A stretch of DNA of 64,000 nucleotides from Sphingomonas soli NBRC 100801 (lineage in GTDB: Bacteria > Pseudomonadota > Alphaproteobacteria > Sphingomonadales > Sphingomonadaceae): NCBI RefSeq assembly GCF_001591025.1, contig NZ_BCTZ01000001.1:1-64000 (forward strand), read 5' to 3'. This document shows, piece after piece, positions 26,618-35,544 of the stretch. Position numbers and translations under genes: made by a program. The notes under the pieces were generated by a model. The model did no database searches. It worked only from the letters and a program-made list of their open reading frames with translations, and had not been told where the DNA came from. How positions within the stretch are numbered: the stretch's first letter is position 1; each line of letters opens with the position of its first letter.

Positions 26618-28201
26618 TTACTCCTGGATGCCGTCAGCAGGACGGCGCTTTCGAATAAGGGCCTTGATATCGCTGATCAGAAAGGCGCGGGTGACGAAAC
26701 AGGCGACCCCATAGATCGCGACGCCGCCGGACACCAGAGCGCCGAGCGCAAGATAGCGCTGCCAGAGGAACCCATCCAGCCACGGATCGACCAGATGTTC
26801 GAGCCCGAATATCGCAGCGCCCATCAGCAGCGCGGCGAGCGCCAGACGGGGCAGGCGGCGGCGGAGCTGAGGGTCGGCGGCGAAATGACCGCGCTTGACC
26901 AGCGTATGGTACAGCATCGCAACGTTGATCAGCGCCGAGAGCGCGGTGGCGAGCGGCGGACCGATATGGCCGACGGTTGGGATCAGGCAGGCATTGGCTG
27001 CGATGTTCACGACGACCGAGATCATCGCGTAGCGAACCGGGGTCCGCGTATCCTGGCGAGCATAATAGCCCGGCGTCAGCACCTTCACCATGACATAGGC
27101 GGGGAGGCCGATCGAGAAGCCGGCAAGCGCCATCGCGCAGTTTCGCGCATCTTCCGCGTCGAACTGGCCATATTGGAACAGTCCGCGCACGATCGGCTCC
27201 GCCGCCACGATCAGCGCGACCATCGCGGGGAGGGTGAGGAACAGCGCGAGCTCGATCCCGCGATTCTGCGTCTCCATCGCCGCCTTTTCCTGCCCCGTGG
27301 TAAGCATCCGCGAGATAGTGGGGAGAAGGATGGTGCCGAGGCCGATTCCGATCATACCAAGCGGGAGCTGGTTAATCCGATCGGCGTAATAAATGTATGA
27401 TAGCGAGCCCGATGCGAGCAGCCCGCCGGCAAGCGCGCTGGAGATGAGCAGGTTGATCTGCGTCGCTCCCGCACCGGCAGCAGCGGGAAGGATCAGCTTG
27501 AGCAGGCGCTTGATCTCGGGATTGAGGCGCGGGCGACGGGGGCGCAGCGAAACGCCGGCGCTCCGGCACGACCAGGCCAGCCAGCCAAGCTGGAGCGCCC
27601 CGCCGATCGGGATAGCGATCGCCTGTGCCCGGGCGGTTTCGAAAGGATCGCCGTTGAAGAAGACCAGCGCCGTCACCATCGCGATGTTGAGAAGCACCGG
27701 CGCGGCGGCATTCACCCAGAACCTGTCGAGCGAATTGAGGATGCCGCCGAGCAGCGAGGCGAGGCTGATGAGCAACAAATAGGGAATGGTGATCCGCGAC
27801 AGCTCGACCGCGAAGGCGAACTCGTCCGGAGTCGGGTGCTGCTTCGAAAAGCCGCCCGAGATCGCCCATGTGAGCGGATAGGCGCCGATCAGCATTGCCG
27901 CGGTCAGCACCGCCAGGATCGTGAACAGCACGGCCAGTGCCTGTTCCGCGAAGGCCAGTCCGGCGGGCAGGCCGCCATCCTCGCTTACCTTGCGGTTGAA
28001 CATCGGGATGAACGCGGCGGAAAACGCGCCCTCTGCGAAGAGCGCGCGGAACATGTTGGGAAGGCGAAAGGCGACCGTGAAGGCGTCGGAGGCGAAATTC
28101 GCACCCACATAGCGCGCCTGAAGCGAATCGCGCACCAGCGCCAGCACGCGGCTGGCAAGCGTAAGCCCGCCCACCGACCCTAGCGTGCGAACCAGCTTCA
28201 T
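26618..28201 (-). CDS. murJ: Lipid II flippase MurJ
   Basis: The 527-residue polytopic membrane protein flips the peptidoglycan precursor lipid II across the inner membrane. The start MKLVRTLGSVGGLTLASRVL and the following ALVRDSLQARYVGANFASDA and FRLPNMFRALFAEGAFSAAF are MurJ/MviN signatures carrying the conserved Arg residues. About fourteen hydrophobic segments follow. It lies upstream of trpS in the same operon and downstream of a palindromic region that separates it from secB. Confidence 0.96.
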   Translation of the reverse strand: MKLVRTLGSVGGLTLASRVLALVRDSLQARYVGANFASDAFTVAFRLPNMFRALFAEGAFSAAFIPMFNRKVSEDGGLPAGLAFAEQALAVLFTILAVLTAAMLIGAYPLTWAISGGFSKQHPTPDEFAFAVELSRITIPYLLLISLASLLGGILNSLDRFWVNAAAPVLLNIAMVTALVFFNGDPFETARAQAIAIPIGGALQLGWLAWSCRSAGVSLRPRRPRLNPEIKRLLKLILPAAAGAGATQINLLISSALAGGLLASGSLSYIYYADRINQLPLGMIGIGLGTILLPTISRMLTTGQEKAAMETQNRGIELALFLTLPAMVALIVAAEPIVRGLFQYGQFDAEDARNCAMALAGFSIGLPAYVMVKVLTPGYYARQDTRTPVRYAMISVVVNIAANACLIPTVGHIGPPLATALSALINVAMLYHTLVKRGHFAADPQLRRRLPRLALAALLMGAAIFGLEHLVDPWLDGFLWQRYLALGALVSGGVAIYGVACFVTRAFLISDIKALIRKRRPADGIQE

Positions 28202-28204
28202 ATC

Positions 28205-28345
28205 AAAATCCTCCCCCAGCTTGCTGTGGAAGGGAGATTATCGGCAGCATATTGCAGGGGCCGCGAAGATGGCGGTGGTACCGCCGCTCCTCCACCACCG
28301 CTTCGCGGCGGTTTCCCTCCCCGAGACATGCCCGGGGAGGAATTG
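28205..28345. repeat. Palindromic intergenic repeats between murJ and secB
   Basis: Between 28202 and 28378 there is no gene. The region contains several inverted repeats, including CCGCTTCGCGGCGG (near 28304), CCTCCCCGAGA...CCCGGGGAGG (28315-28340) and a TCCCCC...GGGAGA pairing near 28210. They could act as transcription terminators for secB or as REP-like elements. Confidence 0.55.
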
Positions 28346-28378
28346 AGAAGGTCACGGCGCCAGCCCCTGCGCGCGAAA

Positions 28379-28885
28379 TCAGGCTTCGCCGGCCGGCTGG
28401 CTAAGCTGCTGTTCCTGCTGCGCGCGCTGCTGGATGTAGATACCGGCGAAATCGATCGGCTCCAGCATCAGCGGCGGGAAGCCGCCATCGCGAATCGCGT
28501 CGGCCAGAATACGGCGGGCGAAGGGGAAGAGGATACGCGGCGCTTCACCCAGCAGGAACGGATCGACCTGATCCTCGGGGATGTTGCGAAGGCCGAACAG
28601 GCCAGCATAAGACAGGTCCACGATGAATGCGGTCTGGGTCTCGGCCTGCGCGCGTACTTCGATCTTGAGCACGACCTCGTACACGCCTTCGCCCACATTG
28701 GCCGATCCAATGTTGAACTGCACGTCGATCGCGGGCTGCACCTGGCTCTGATAGATTGCCGGCGAGCTCGGATTTTCGAACGAGAGATCCTTCACATATT
28801 GCGAAATAACGCCCACCGAGGGGGCGGTGTCTTCGCCGTTGGGCGCAGGCTCGCCGAATTCGGGCAGGTTGTCGGTCTCGGCCAT
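28379..28885 (-). CDS. secB: Protein-export chaperone SecB
   Basis: The 168-residue chaperone keeps preproteins unfolded and hands them to SecA. It matches SecB in VGVISQYVKDLSFENPSSPA, QPAIDVQFNIG, a YEVVLKIEVRAQ strand, AFIVDLSYAGLFGLRN, LLGEAPRILFPFARRILADA and the FPPLMLEPIDFAGIY C-terminus. The gene diverges from the Tim44-like/mltA/smr operon, an alphaproteobacterial arrangement. Confidence 0.96.
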   Translation of the reverse strand: MAETDNLPEFGEPAPNGEDTAPSVGVISQYVKDLSFENPSSPAIYQSQVQPAIDVQFNIGSANVGEGVYEVVLKIEVRAQAETQTAFIVDLSYAGLFGLRNIPEDQVDPFLLGEAPRILFPFARRILADAIRDGGFPPLMLEPIDFAGIYIQQRAQQEQQLSQPAGEA

Positions 28886-28980
28886 TCGAAGTTTCCTCTA
28901 TAATTCCGGAAAGTTTTGCGCATCCGGCGCGTTTCGTCGCGTGCGCGCCTAGCAGGCGGCGTGGGGCGTTTCAATTGTCA

Positions 28981-29007
28981 CCGCCCGATTGGCCGCGAAT
29001 CGGGCGG
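28981..29007. promoter_or_regulatory. Perfect palindrome in the secB / Tim44-like divergent region
   Basis: CCGCCCGATT and AATCGGGCGG flank a 7-base spacer. It lies 96 bases upstream of secB and 58 bases before the Tim44-like gene. No T-run follows, so it may be an operator rather than a terminator. Confidence 0.45.
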
Positions 29008-29064
29008 ATGATTTGAATAGCGGGCCGCTTGGGCCTATGTAGCGGATAACGAGACTGGAGAACC

Positions 29065-29709
29065 ATGTACTACGTCATCCTCTTCGCAATGGTCGCGGCC
29101 TTTCTAGCGCTCCGGCTCTACTCGGTGCTCGGCAAGCGTACCGGGCATGAGCAGTTGCCGCCCAAGCCCGCTGAAGAGCGCCTTGGCCTGCCCGTCGCGC
29201 CCCGCACGATCGATGTGACGCCCGAAGTGCGCGAAAGCGGCACGCGCGTGATCGAGACGGGCGCCGAGAGCGGCCTTCGCGCGGTGATCGCCGCCGACTC
29301 GAGCTTCGATGTCGCGCAGTTCGTCGAGGGCGCAAAGTCGGCCTACCGAATGATCCTCGAAGCCTTTTGGAAGGGCGATGAGGAAACGCTCGGCTGGCTG
29401 GTCGAGGAAGACGTGCGCGAAGGCTTTACCCAGGCGATCGCCGAGCGCCGCAAAGCCGGACATGTGCTGGATAACCGGCTGGTCGCGATCGAGCGTGCGC
29501 TGATCACCGATGCGTCGGTGGAGGGCAAGGTTGCCCGGATCACCGTGCGCTTCGATGCGGACATCGCCGCGGTGACGCGCGATGCGGAGGGCAATCTGGT
29601 TGCGGGTTCGCTGAGCGACGCAGTCGAAACGCACGATAGCTGGACGTTTGCGCGCAACCTGCGCAGCGACGATCCAAACTGGAAGCTCGTCGAAACCGAC
29701 GACGCCTGA
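29065..29709 (+). CDS. Tim44-like (TimA) domain protein
   Basis: The 214-residue protein has one N-terminal membrane segment (MYYVILFAMVAAFLALRLYS), a charged linker with PPKPAEERLG, and a Tim44-like domain (FDVAQFVEGAKSAYRMILEA, WLVEEDVREGFTQAIAERR, VARITVRFDADIAAVTRD). Bacterial relatives of mitochondrial Tim44 are anchored to the inner membrane and are linked to protein transport. It begins the Tim44-mltA-smr operon, divergent from secB, and that context supports an export-related role. Confidence 0.9.
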   Translation: MYYVILFAMVAAFLALRLYSVLGKRTGHEQLPPKPAEERLGLPVAPRTIDVTPEVRESGTRVIETGAESGLRAVIAADSSFDVAQFVEGAKSAYRMILEAFWKGDEETLGWLVEEDVREGFTQAIAERRKAGHVLDNRLVAIERALITDASVEGKVARITVRFDADIAAVTRDAEGNLVAGSLSDAVETHDSWTFARNLRSDDPNWKLVETDDA

Positions 29710-29725
29710 GCAAGAGGCTGAAGTG

Positions 29726-30997
29726 ATGCGGGCATGGGGGGCGATCGCGCTGGCGGCGTTGTTGGGCGCTTGCTCCGGGGGTGTCGTGCCCCGTTATGTG
29801 GAAACCGGCTCGCGACCTGCGCCGGTCAGAACGCCGGAACGCGTGCCCGAGCCGCAGGCTAATGTAGCCGTTCGGCAGCCGATCCCCGCCACCCCGCTGG
29901 CTCCCATCACCGCCCCTGCCGCTCCCGCTGCTGTGACCAGCGCGGCGAAGGCGGGAGTGATCGCGGGGCCACCGGTGGATACGCTACCCATCTCGGACGC
30001 AAATGCGGCCCGGGCGCTCGACGCATTCAAGCTCAGCTGCAATTCGCTTCAGAAGCGGACAGACAATAGCGGGCTGACGCGGGGGACCGATTGGGCCCCA
30101 GCCTGCAACGCCGCGCAGACCACGTCGCCGCGCGACGCGCGGGTCTATTTCTCGCGCTGGTTCGAGACGATCCAGATCGCTGACGGCAAGGCGCAGGCGA
30201 CCGGCTATTACGAGCCCGAGATCGCCGGGTCCCGCGAGCGTCGACGCGGCTATGAAGTGCCGATCTATGGGCGTCCTACCGACCTGGTCGACGTCGATCT
30301 TGGTGCATTCTCCGCCGATCTGAAGGGCAAGCGGATACGCGGACGGGTGAATGGGCAGAGCTTTGTTCCCTATTTCGAGCGCAAGGAGATCGAACAGGGC
30401 GCAATCCATGATCGCGCGCCGGTCATCGCCTACGCTGCCGATCCCGTGGAGATATTCTTCCTGCAGATTCAGGGGTCTGGCCGTCTGCGCCAGCCCGATG
30501 GCAGCATCATCCGGATCGGCTTCGCGAGCCAGAACGGGCGTGACTATACCGGCATCGGCGCGCTGATGCGTGATCGCGGACTGCTCAAGCCCGGCGGGGC
30601 GTCCATGCAGGGAATCATGGCGTATCTGCGCGAGCATCCCGAAGAGGGCCGCGATATCATGTGGGAGAATAAGAGCTTCGTATTCTTCCAGGAACTGAAG
30701 GGCGCGGGCCCGCTTGGCTCGATGGGTCTGCCGGTCACCGGGCAGGTGAGCGCCGCAGTCGATGTGCGCTTCGTGCCGCTGGGCGGGCTGATCTTCCTGT
30801 CGATGGACCGGGCCGAGGCCAACGGGCTTTGGGTCGCGCAGGATACGGGCGGCGCGATCAAGGGCACCAACCGCGTGGATACCTTCTGGGGCGCGGGAGA
30901 GGAAGCGCGCGCGATTGCCGGCGGTATGAACTCGCGCGGAACCGCCTGGCTGCTCGTGCCGCAGGGCACCCTCGCGCGGCTCGCGGCCACGCCGTGA
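29726..30997 (+). CDS. mltA: Membrane-bound lytic murein transglycosylase A
   Basis: The 423-residue lipoprotein cleaves the glycan strands of peptidoglycan. The ATG at 29726 gives the signal MRAWGAIALAALLGACSGG with a good lipobox (LGAC). The MltA domain is recognised by FLQIQGSGRLRQPDGSIIRI, the GYYEPEIAGS segment and FQELKGAGPLGSMGLP, and the C-terminal 3D domain by FLSMDRAEANGLWVAQDTGG, RVDTFWGAG and EARAIAG, with its catalytic-type aspartates. A Pro/Ala linker joins signal and domain. It follows the Tim44-like gene by 16 bases and overlaps smr. Confidence 0.95.
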   Translation: MRAWGAIALAALLGACSGGVVPRYVETGSRPAPVRTPERVPEPQANVAVRQPIPATPLAPITAPAAPAAVTSAAKAGVIAGPPVDTLPISDANAARALDAFKLSCNSLQKRTDNSGLTRGTDWAPACNAAQTTSPRDARVYFSRWFETIQIADGKAQATGYYEPEIAGSRERRRGYEVPIYGRPTDLVDVDLGAFSADLKGKRIRGRVNGQSFVPYFERKEIEQGAIHDRAPVIAYAADPVEIFFLQIQGSGRLRQPDGSIIRIGFASQNGRDYTGIGALMRDRGLLKPGGASMQGIMAYLREHPEEGRDIMWENKSFVFFQELKGAGPLGSMGLPVTGQVSAAVDVRFVPLGGLIFLSMDRAEANGLWVAQDTGGAIKGTNRVDTFWGAGEEARAIAGGMNSRGTAWLLVPQGTLARLAATP

Positions 30998-31566
30998 GAC
31001 GGTTGGCGCCGGAGGAAGCGGCGCTGTGGCAAAAGGTGATCGCGACCGTGAAGCCGATGACGGGCCGCAAGGCTCCGTCCAAGCCCGTTGCCGCCGCGCC
31101 TGCACCCAAGCCCGTCCATCCCGCCTCCAAGCCGACGCCGAAGGTGATGAAGCCGGTCGCGCCGCCCGTGCCTGCTCCGCGCACCGTGGCGCGTTCGTCG
31201 AACACGCTGGACGGCAGCTGGGACCGGCAGCTCTCCCGCGGGCTCGTCTCGCCCGAGAGCGCGATCGACCTGCATGGGCACAGCCTGGCATCGGCCTATG
31301 ACCGGCTGGATCGCGGGCTGGAACAGGCGATCGCCCAGGGGGACCGCGTGCTGCTCCTCGTGACCGGCAAGCCGCCACGCCCCGAATCCGAGCGACCCCA
31401 TGCCCGCGGTGCGATCCGGGCGGCGGTGGGCGATTGGCTCGCTTCGTCGCGGCATGCCGGGCGCATCGCTGCAGTGCGAAATGCCCATCCGCGCCACGGC
31501 GGCAACGGGGCCCTATACATCGTCCTGAGACGACCCATTTTGAGCAACCGCGGAGAAAAATCTTAA
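30994..31566 (+). CDS. Smr-domain protein
   Basis: The 190-residue protein starts with a GTG at 30994 that overlaps the mltA stop (GTGA). The N-terminal half is a Lys/Pro/Ala-rich linker (KPVAAAPAPKPVHPASKP). The C-terminal Smr domain shows the IDLHGHSLASAYDRLDRGL motif (family D-L-H-G), VLLLVTGKPPRPES and the AVRNAHPRHGGNGALYIVLR end. Small Smr domains are nucleases or nucleic-acid binding modules related to MutS2. It is the third gene of the Tim44-mltA-smr operon. Confidence 0.9.
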   Translation: MRRLAPEEAALWQKVIATVKPMTGRKAPSKPVAAAPAPKPVHPASKPTPKVMKPVAPPVPAPRTVARSSNTLDGSWDRQLSRGLVSPESAIDLHGHSLASAYDRLDRGLEQAIAQGDRVLLLVTGKPPRPESERPHARGAIRAAVGDWLASSRHAGRIAAVRNAHPRHGGNGALYIVLRRPILSNRGEKS

Positions 31567-31639
31567 CCTATCTCTGCGATTTTCTCCGCTGCCGGATCGA
31601 GCTTTCGACGGGCGCACGAAGGGGGATTGGGCAGCAAAG

Positions 31640-33316
31640 GTGGAAGGATTCTCCTTAAAGAGCCGAGCCATCGCTTTTGCGATGTGCGCCGGGGCGGTGG
31701 CGTTCATCCTCGCCGTCGCCGCCGCATCGACTCCCGCAATGATCACCGTTGAATCCGCAGGCCGCGCGCTGATCGCCGCGATCGTCTGTGGCGTCATGTG
31801 CTGGGCTTCCGCCGAGCGCACCGTCGCCAGCACCGCAGGATCGATCGACGCCGCGATCGAGCGGCTGAGCCAGGCCGCGAATGGCGACCTGGAAAGCGAG
31901 ATCCCGGCGGAGGTGGGCGAGAATGTCCCGCAGCTCGCCCGCGCGATGGAGGGGCTGTTCCGCCAGCTTCATTCGAACCTGGAAAGCGTCCAGCGGCTGG
32001 CGATGTTCGACCCCGTCACATCGCTTGCCAACCGCACCAATTTCCGCCGCACCGCGGAACGCATGCTCGCCGATATGCCGCCGGGCGAGAATGCGGTGCT
32101 CTATTTCATCGATCTCGACCGCTTCAAGGCGGTGAACGACACGCTGGGCCATGCAACGGGCGACGCGCTGCTGGGGATGGTCGCCAATCGCCTGCGCGCG
32201 GTGGCCGATCGCTTCGCTGCGGAAGCCGGCGGGCGGCAGCCGCTGATCGGGCGGCTTGCGGGCGACGAATTCACGATGTTCTTCCCGGCGCTGGCCGAGG
32301 TGAAGGATGCGGAGCGCATCGGCCGCGGCATCCTGTTCGCGCTTTCCGAAAGCTTCGACCTGGCGGACCAGGAGGTGTCGATCGGAGCCTCGATCGGCAT
32401 CGCGATCCGGCCCGAGCATGGCACGACGCTGCATGACCTGATGCGCTCGGCCGACGCCGCCATGTATCACGCCAAGGCAATGGGCCGGGGCCGGGCGGAG
32501 CATTTCACCGACGCACTCGCCGCCGAGATCGCCGAGCGTGCCCAGCTCGAAAGCGACCTGCGCGAAGCCGTGGACAAGGACCAGTTCGCGCTGGTGTTCC
32601 AGCCGCAGGTTGCGGCCAATGACGGCCGCATCGTGGGGGCCGAGGCGCTGCTGCGATGGCGGCATCCGGACGGGCTCAAGATGCCCGGCGCGTTCCTGCA
32701 GCGTGCCGAAGAGACCGGGCTGATCGTCGAGATCGGCGAATGGGTGGTCAATAGCGTCGCCGAGACGATCTCGCGCTGGGGCAAGCTCGGCATCGAGCAG
32801 CGGCTGGCGGTGAACGTGAGCCGACGCCAGATCGACCATGCCGGCTTCTTCCGCCGCCTGCGCGAGGCGATGCTGGCCTCGTCCGCACCCGCGACGCTGC
32901 TGGAGCTGGAGATCACCGAGACGCTGGCGATGCATTGCTCCAGCGATGTGATCGAAGCGATCATCGCGCTGCGGGCGGACGGCGCCACGGTTGCGATCGA
33001 CGATTTCGGCACCGGCTATTCGAACCTTTCGCGGCTCCGCGAGCTGCCGATCGACCGGATCAAGCTGGACCGCAGCGTGATCGAGCATGTCGCCGAGCAT
33101 GCGGAAGCGCGGGCCATTGCGCAGGCCACGATCGGGCTCGTCCACGGGCTTGGCTGCGAAGCCGTGGCCGAGGGCATCGAGAATGAAGCGCAGGCGACGG
33201 TGCTGCGCGTCCTCGGGTGCGACGTGCTGCAAGGCTATGCGGTTGCCCAGCCGATGGCCGAAGCGGAATTCCTCACCTGGGTGCGCGGTGTGGAGCCACG
33301 GCGGATCGCCGGCTAG
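31640..33316 (+). CDS. Membrane GGDEF/EAL-domain cyclic-di-GMP protein
   Basis: The 558-residue protein has two N-terminal membrane segments (AIAFAMCAGAVAFILAVAAA and ALIAAIVCGVMCWASAE). A HAMP-like stretch (AIERLSQAANGDLESEIPAE) follows, then a GGDEF domain whose signature reads AGDEF (about residue 207) and an EAL domain with EALLRW (about 335), the DDFGTGYSNL loop and LDRSVIEHV. An active phosphodiesterase is likely. The cyclase may be active or may be a GTP sensor, since A in the first position is tolerated in some members. The GTG start has only a weak ribosome-binding site. It is monocistronic. Confidence 0.92.
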   Translation: MEGFSLKSRAIAFAMCAGAVAFILAVAAASTPAMITVESAGRALIAAIVCGVMCWASAERTVASTAGSIDAAIERLSQAANGDLESEIPAEVGENVPQLARAMEGLFRQLHSNLESVQRLAMFDPVTSLANRTNFRRTAERMLADMPPGENAVLYFIDLDRFKAVNDTLGHATGDALLGMVANRLRAVADRFAAEAGGRQPLIGRLAGDEFTMFFPALAEVKDAERIGRGILFALSESFDLADQEVSIGASIGIAIRPEHGTTLHDLMRSADAAMYHAKAMGRGRAEHFTDALAAEIAERAQLESDLREAVDKDQFALVFQPQVAANDGRIVGAEALLRWRHPDGLKMPGAFLQRAEETGLIVEIGEWVVNSVAETISRWGKLGIEQRLAVNVSRRQIDHAGFFRRLREAMLASSAPATLLELEITETLAMHCSSDVIEAIIALRADGATVAIDDFGTGYSNLSRLRELPIDRIKLDRSVIEHVAEHAEARAIAQATIGLVHGLGCEAVAEGIENEAQATVLRVLGCDVLQGYAVAQPMAEAEFLTWVRGVEPRRIAG

Positions 33317-33440
33317 CGGAAGGTGACACTAAAGTGACACCAACGCGCGATCCAGGCGCGTGATCTGGCCGGCAGGTTCAAAGAGCGGCCGACAATGCCG
33401 ACCGGCCCAGCCAAGCAGGCGAAATCCTACATTGCAAGCG

Positions 33441-34553
33441 TCATGCGAACGCCTGGCGAAGCACTTCCTCATAGACATCCGCCAGCGCTTCGAGATCGGC
33501 GAGCGCCACGGCTTCGTCGAGCTTGTGCATCGTCGCGTTGATCAGGCCGAATTCCACCACGGGGCAGATTTTCGAGAGGAAGCGGGCGTCCGAGGTGCCG
33601 CCGGTGGTGGACAATTCGGCCTCGACGCCCAGCTTCGCGCGGATTGCCCCCGCGACGAGCGAGGAGAGCGTGCCGGGCTGGGTGAGGAACGCCTCACCAT
33701 AGACGCGGCCGTTGATCTCCGACGCCGGAGCGTGGCGGCGGACGATTTCCTCGACGCGGGCGATCAGATCGGGGCCGCGCTGCTCATCGTTGAAACGGAT
33801 GCTGATCCGCGCCGACGCGCGGGCGGGGATGACGTTGGTCGCGCGGTTGCCGACTTCGAGGTCGATCACCTCGATATTGGAAGGCTGGAACCAGGCGTTG
33901 CCCGCATCGAGATCGATCGCGTCGATCTCCGCCAGCGCGCGAATCAGGCGCGGGACGGGATTATCGGCGAGATGGGGGTAGGCGACATGGCCTTGCTGGC
34001 CGATCACGGAAATGTCGATCACGGTGGAGCCGCGGCGGCCGATCTTGATCGTATCGCCGAGGCGCTGGGCCGAGGTGGGCTCGCCGACGAGGCACATATG
34101 GGGCCTGAGTCCGCGCTCGGCCATGCGCTCGATCAGGCGCGGGGTGCCGAAGGTAGCGGGGCCTTCCTCATCGCCGGTGATGATGAGGCTGACCATGCCG
34201 CCGGGCACGCGCGAGGCGGCATCGACAAAGGCGGCGATCGCGCCCTTCATGTCGACCGCGCCGCGCCCGTAGAGGAGTCCACCGCGCACCTCGGGCTCGA
34301 AGGCCCCGCTCGTCCATCCGCTTCCGGGGGGTACGACATCGAGATGGCCGGCAAAGGCGAAATGCGTGCCGCCATCGCCGCGCACCGCGAGCAGATTCTC
34401 GACCGGGCCATCGGGCGCTTCGCCTTCGATGAAGCGCTCGGTCCGGAAGCCGAGCGGCGCGAGGGCGGCTTCAAGCACATCGAACACGCTGCCGCGCGCG
34501 GGCGTCACGCTCTCGGCCGCGATCAGCGCCTTGGTCAGTGCGATTGCGTCCAT
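33441..34553 (-). CDS. dapE: Succinyl-diaminopimelate desuccinylase
   Basis: The 370-residue M20-family enzyme removes succinate from N-succinyl-LL-diaminopimelate in lysine and peptidoglycan synthesis. The metal-binding sequence FAGHLDVVPPGSGW, the GRGAVDMKGAIAAFVDAASR aspartate, ITGDEEGPATFGT with catalytic Glu, and the STTGGTSDARF / FGLINATMHKLDE end motif are all present. Length is normal. It is transcribed away from the cupin gene and has no close operon partner. Confidence 0.96.
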   Translation of the reverse strand: MDAIALTKALIAAESVTPARGSVFDVLEAALAPLGFRTERFIEGEAPDGPVENLLAVRGDGGTHFAFAGHLDVVPPGSGWTSGAFEPEVRGGLLYGRGAVDMKGAIAAFVDAASRVPGGMVSLIITGDEEGPATFGTPRLIERMAERGLRPHMCLVGEPTSAQRLGDTIKIGRRGSTVIDISVIGQQGHVAYPHLADNPVPRLIRALAEIDAIDLDAGNAWFQPSNIEVIDLEVGNRATNVIPARASARISIRFNDEQRGPDLIARVEEIVRRHAPASEINGRVYGEAFLTQPGTLSSLVAGAIRAKLGVEAELSTTGGTSDARFLSKICPVVEFGLINATMHKLDEAVALADLEALADVYEEVLRQAFA

Positions 34554-34556
34554 CCA

Positions 34557-34585
34557 CCCCTCGTCATCCCGGCGAAGCCCGGATC
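34557..34585. repeat. Single copy of a CCCGG palindromic repeat
   Basis: CGTCATCCCGGCGAAGCCCGG is one arm of the repeat family seen near 35.2, 35.7, 44.3 and 53.5 kb. It lies in the dapE/cupin divergent gap. Confidence 0.55.
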
Positions 34586-34659
34586 TGATGCCTCTTTCCC
34601 CGACCGCGTGGCAGTTGCAAAGAGATTCCGGCTTTCAATGGAACCAGGGAGACTATTCG

Positions 34660-35127
34660 GTGCCCAAGCTCGATCTCGATACCATCCCGCAGAGCAATGC
34701 GACGGGCTATCCCGAGCCCTTCGACAAGCCGGTGGCGGGACGCTGGTATCGCAGGCTCGGCCCGGTGAACGGGCTGACCAAGATGGGGGTGAGCCACGTA
34801 ACGCTGGAGCCGGGCGCATGGTCCTCACAGCGGCACTGGCACCGCGAGGAGGACGAGTTCGTCGTGATGCTGAGCGGCGAGGCGGTGCTGATCGACGACG
34901 CGGGCGAACATGTGATGCGCGCGGGCGACTGCGCGACCTTTCCGGCGGGGGAGGCGAACGGGCACCATCTGCAGAACCGGACCGATCAGCCCTGTGTGTT
35001 CATCGCGGTAAGCGCCGGGGACAAGGCGCGGGATTCGGGGGAATATCCCGATGTGGACCTGATCTTTGGCCCGGACGGCTATGCGCGCAAGGACGGGACG
35101 CCATATTCGGCGAAGCGGGTGGCGTAG
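34660..35127 (+). CDS. Cupin-domain protein
   Basis: The 155-residue cytoplasmic protein is taken from a GTG at 34660 preceded by CAGGGAGA (about 8 bases). The product begins MPKLDLDTIPQSNATGYPEP. The cupin motif HWHREEDEFVVMLSGEAVLI supplies the first metal-binding His/His/Glu. FPAGEANGHHLQNRT supplies the second His. A C-terminal GPDGYARKDGTPYSAKR tail is present. The substrate is unknown. Many members are sugar isomerases, dioxygenases or sensors. It is divergent from dapE and followed by a palindromic repeat. Confidence 0.8.
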   Translation: MPKLDLDTIPQSNATGYPEPFDKPVAGRWYRRLGPVNGLTKMGVSHVTLEPGAWSSQRHWHREEDEFVVMLSGEAVLIDDAGEHVMRAGDCATFPAGEANGHHLQNRTDQPCVFIAVSAGDKARDSGEYPDVDLIFGPDGYARKDGTPYSAKRVA

Positions 35128-35155
35128 GGTTTCTCGGGGTGCGGAATAGGTAGGC

Positions 35156-35229
35156 AGCGGGACCCCGGGGCAAGCCCGGGGTGACGAAAGAGGTGGGTTG
35201 TCACCCCGGGCTTGCCCCGGGGTCCCGCT
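35156..35229. repeat. Palindromic repeat, left side of the GIY-YIG gene
   Basis: Two perfect 30-base inverted arms (35156-35185 and 35200-35229), each containing CCCCGGGCTTG or its complement, flank a 14-base loop GAAAGAGGTGGGTT. It lies between the cupin and GIY-YIG genes, 7 bases from the latter. Confidence 0.9.
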
Positions 35230-35236
35230 TCTCGCC

Positions 35237-35530
35237 TCAGAAGAGCGTGTCGGACAGATCGCGCCAGTCGGGATTCCCGGTTTCGATCAACGAGAATTTC
35301 CACGCGCGCCGCCAGCGTTTGACACGCTTCTCGTGCGCTATGGCATCGGTGATGGATGGTGCGTGGTCGGCCCATACCAGCCGGTGCAGTCCGTAGCGCT
35401 TGCAGAAATCGGAGCCTTCTCCGCTGCGGTGCTGGTGTACCCGGCGGGGCAGGTCGGAGGTGACGCCGACATAGATCGTGCCGCGGTAGCGATCAGCCAT
35501 CATATATATCCAGCCGCCGGGGTGCGCCAT
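35237..35530 (-). CDS. GIY-YIG domain endonuclease-like protein (UPF0213 type)
   Basis: The 97-residue protein is a stand-alone GIY-YIG nuclease domain: GWIYMMADRYRGTIYVGVTS gives the two strands (IYMM and IYVGVT), then DLPRRVHQHRSGEG with the catalytic-type Arg, and a late Glu in AIAHEKRVKRWRRAWK. Such small proteins are widespread in sphingomonads and their roles are unclear. The gene is bracketed on both sides by members of one CCCCGG palindromic repeat family, unlike other genes here, which suggests that the repeats and this gene may move or be maintained together. Confidence 0.88.
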   Translation of the reverse strand: MAHPGGWIYMMADRYRGTIYVGVTSDLPRRVHQHRSGEGSDFCKRYGLHRLVWADHAPSITDAIAHEKRVKRWRRAWKFSLIETGNPDWRDLSDTLF

Positions 35531-35544
35531 TTGCGCAGGATGAA

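Noticed and set aside
31655-33232. 525-codon minus-strand frame over the GGDEF/EAL gene
   Set aside because: Shadow frame without motifs; the plus-strand protein is well supported.
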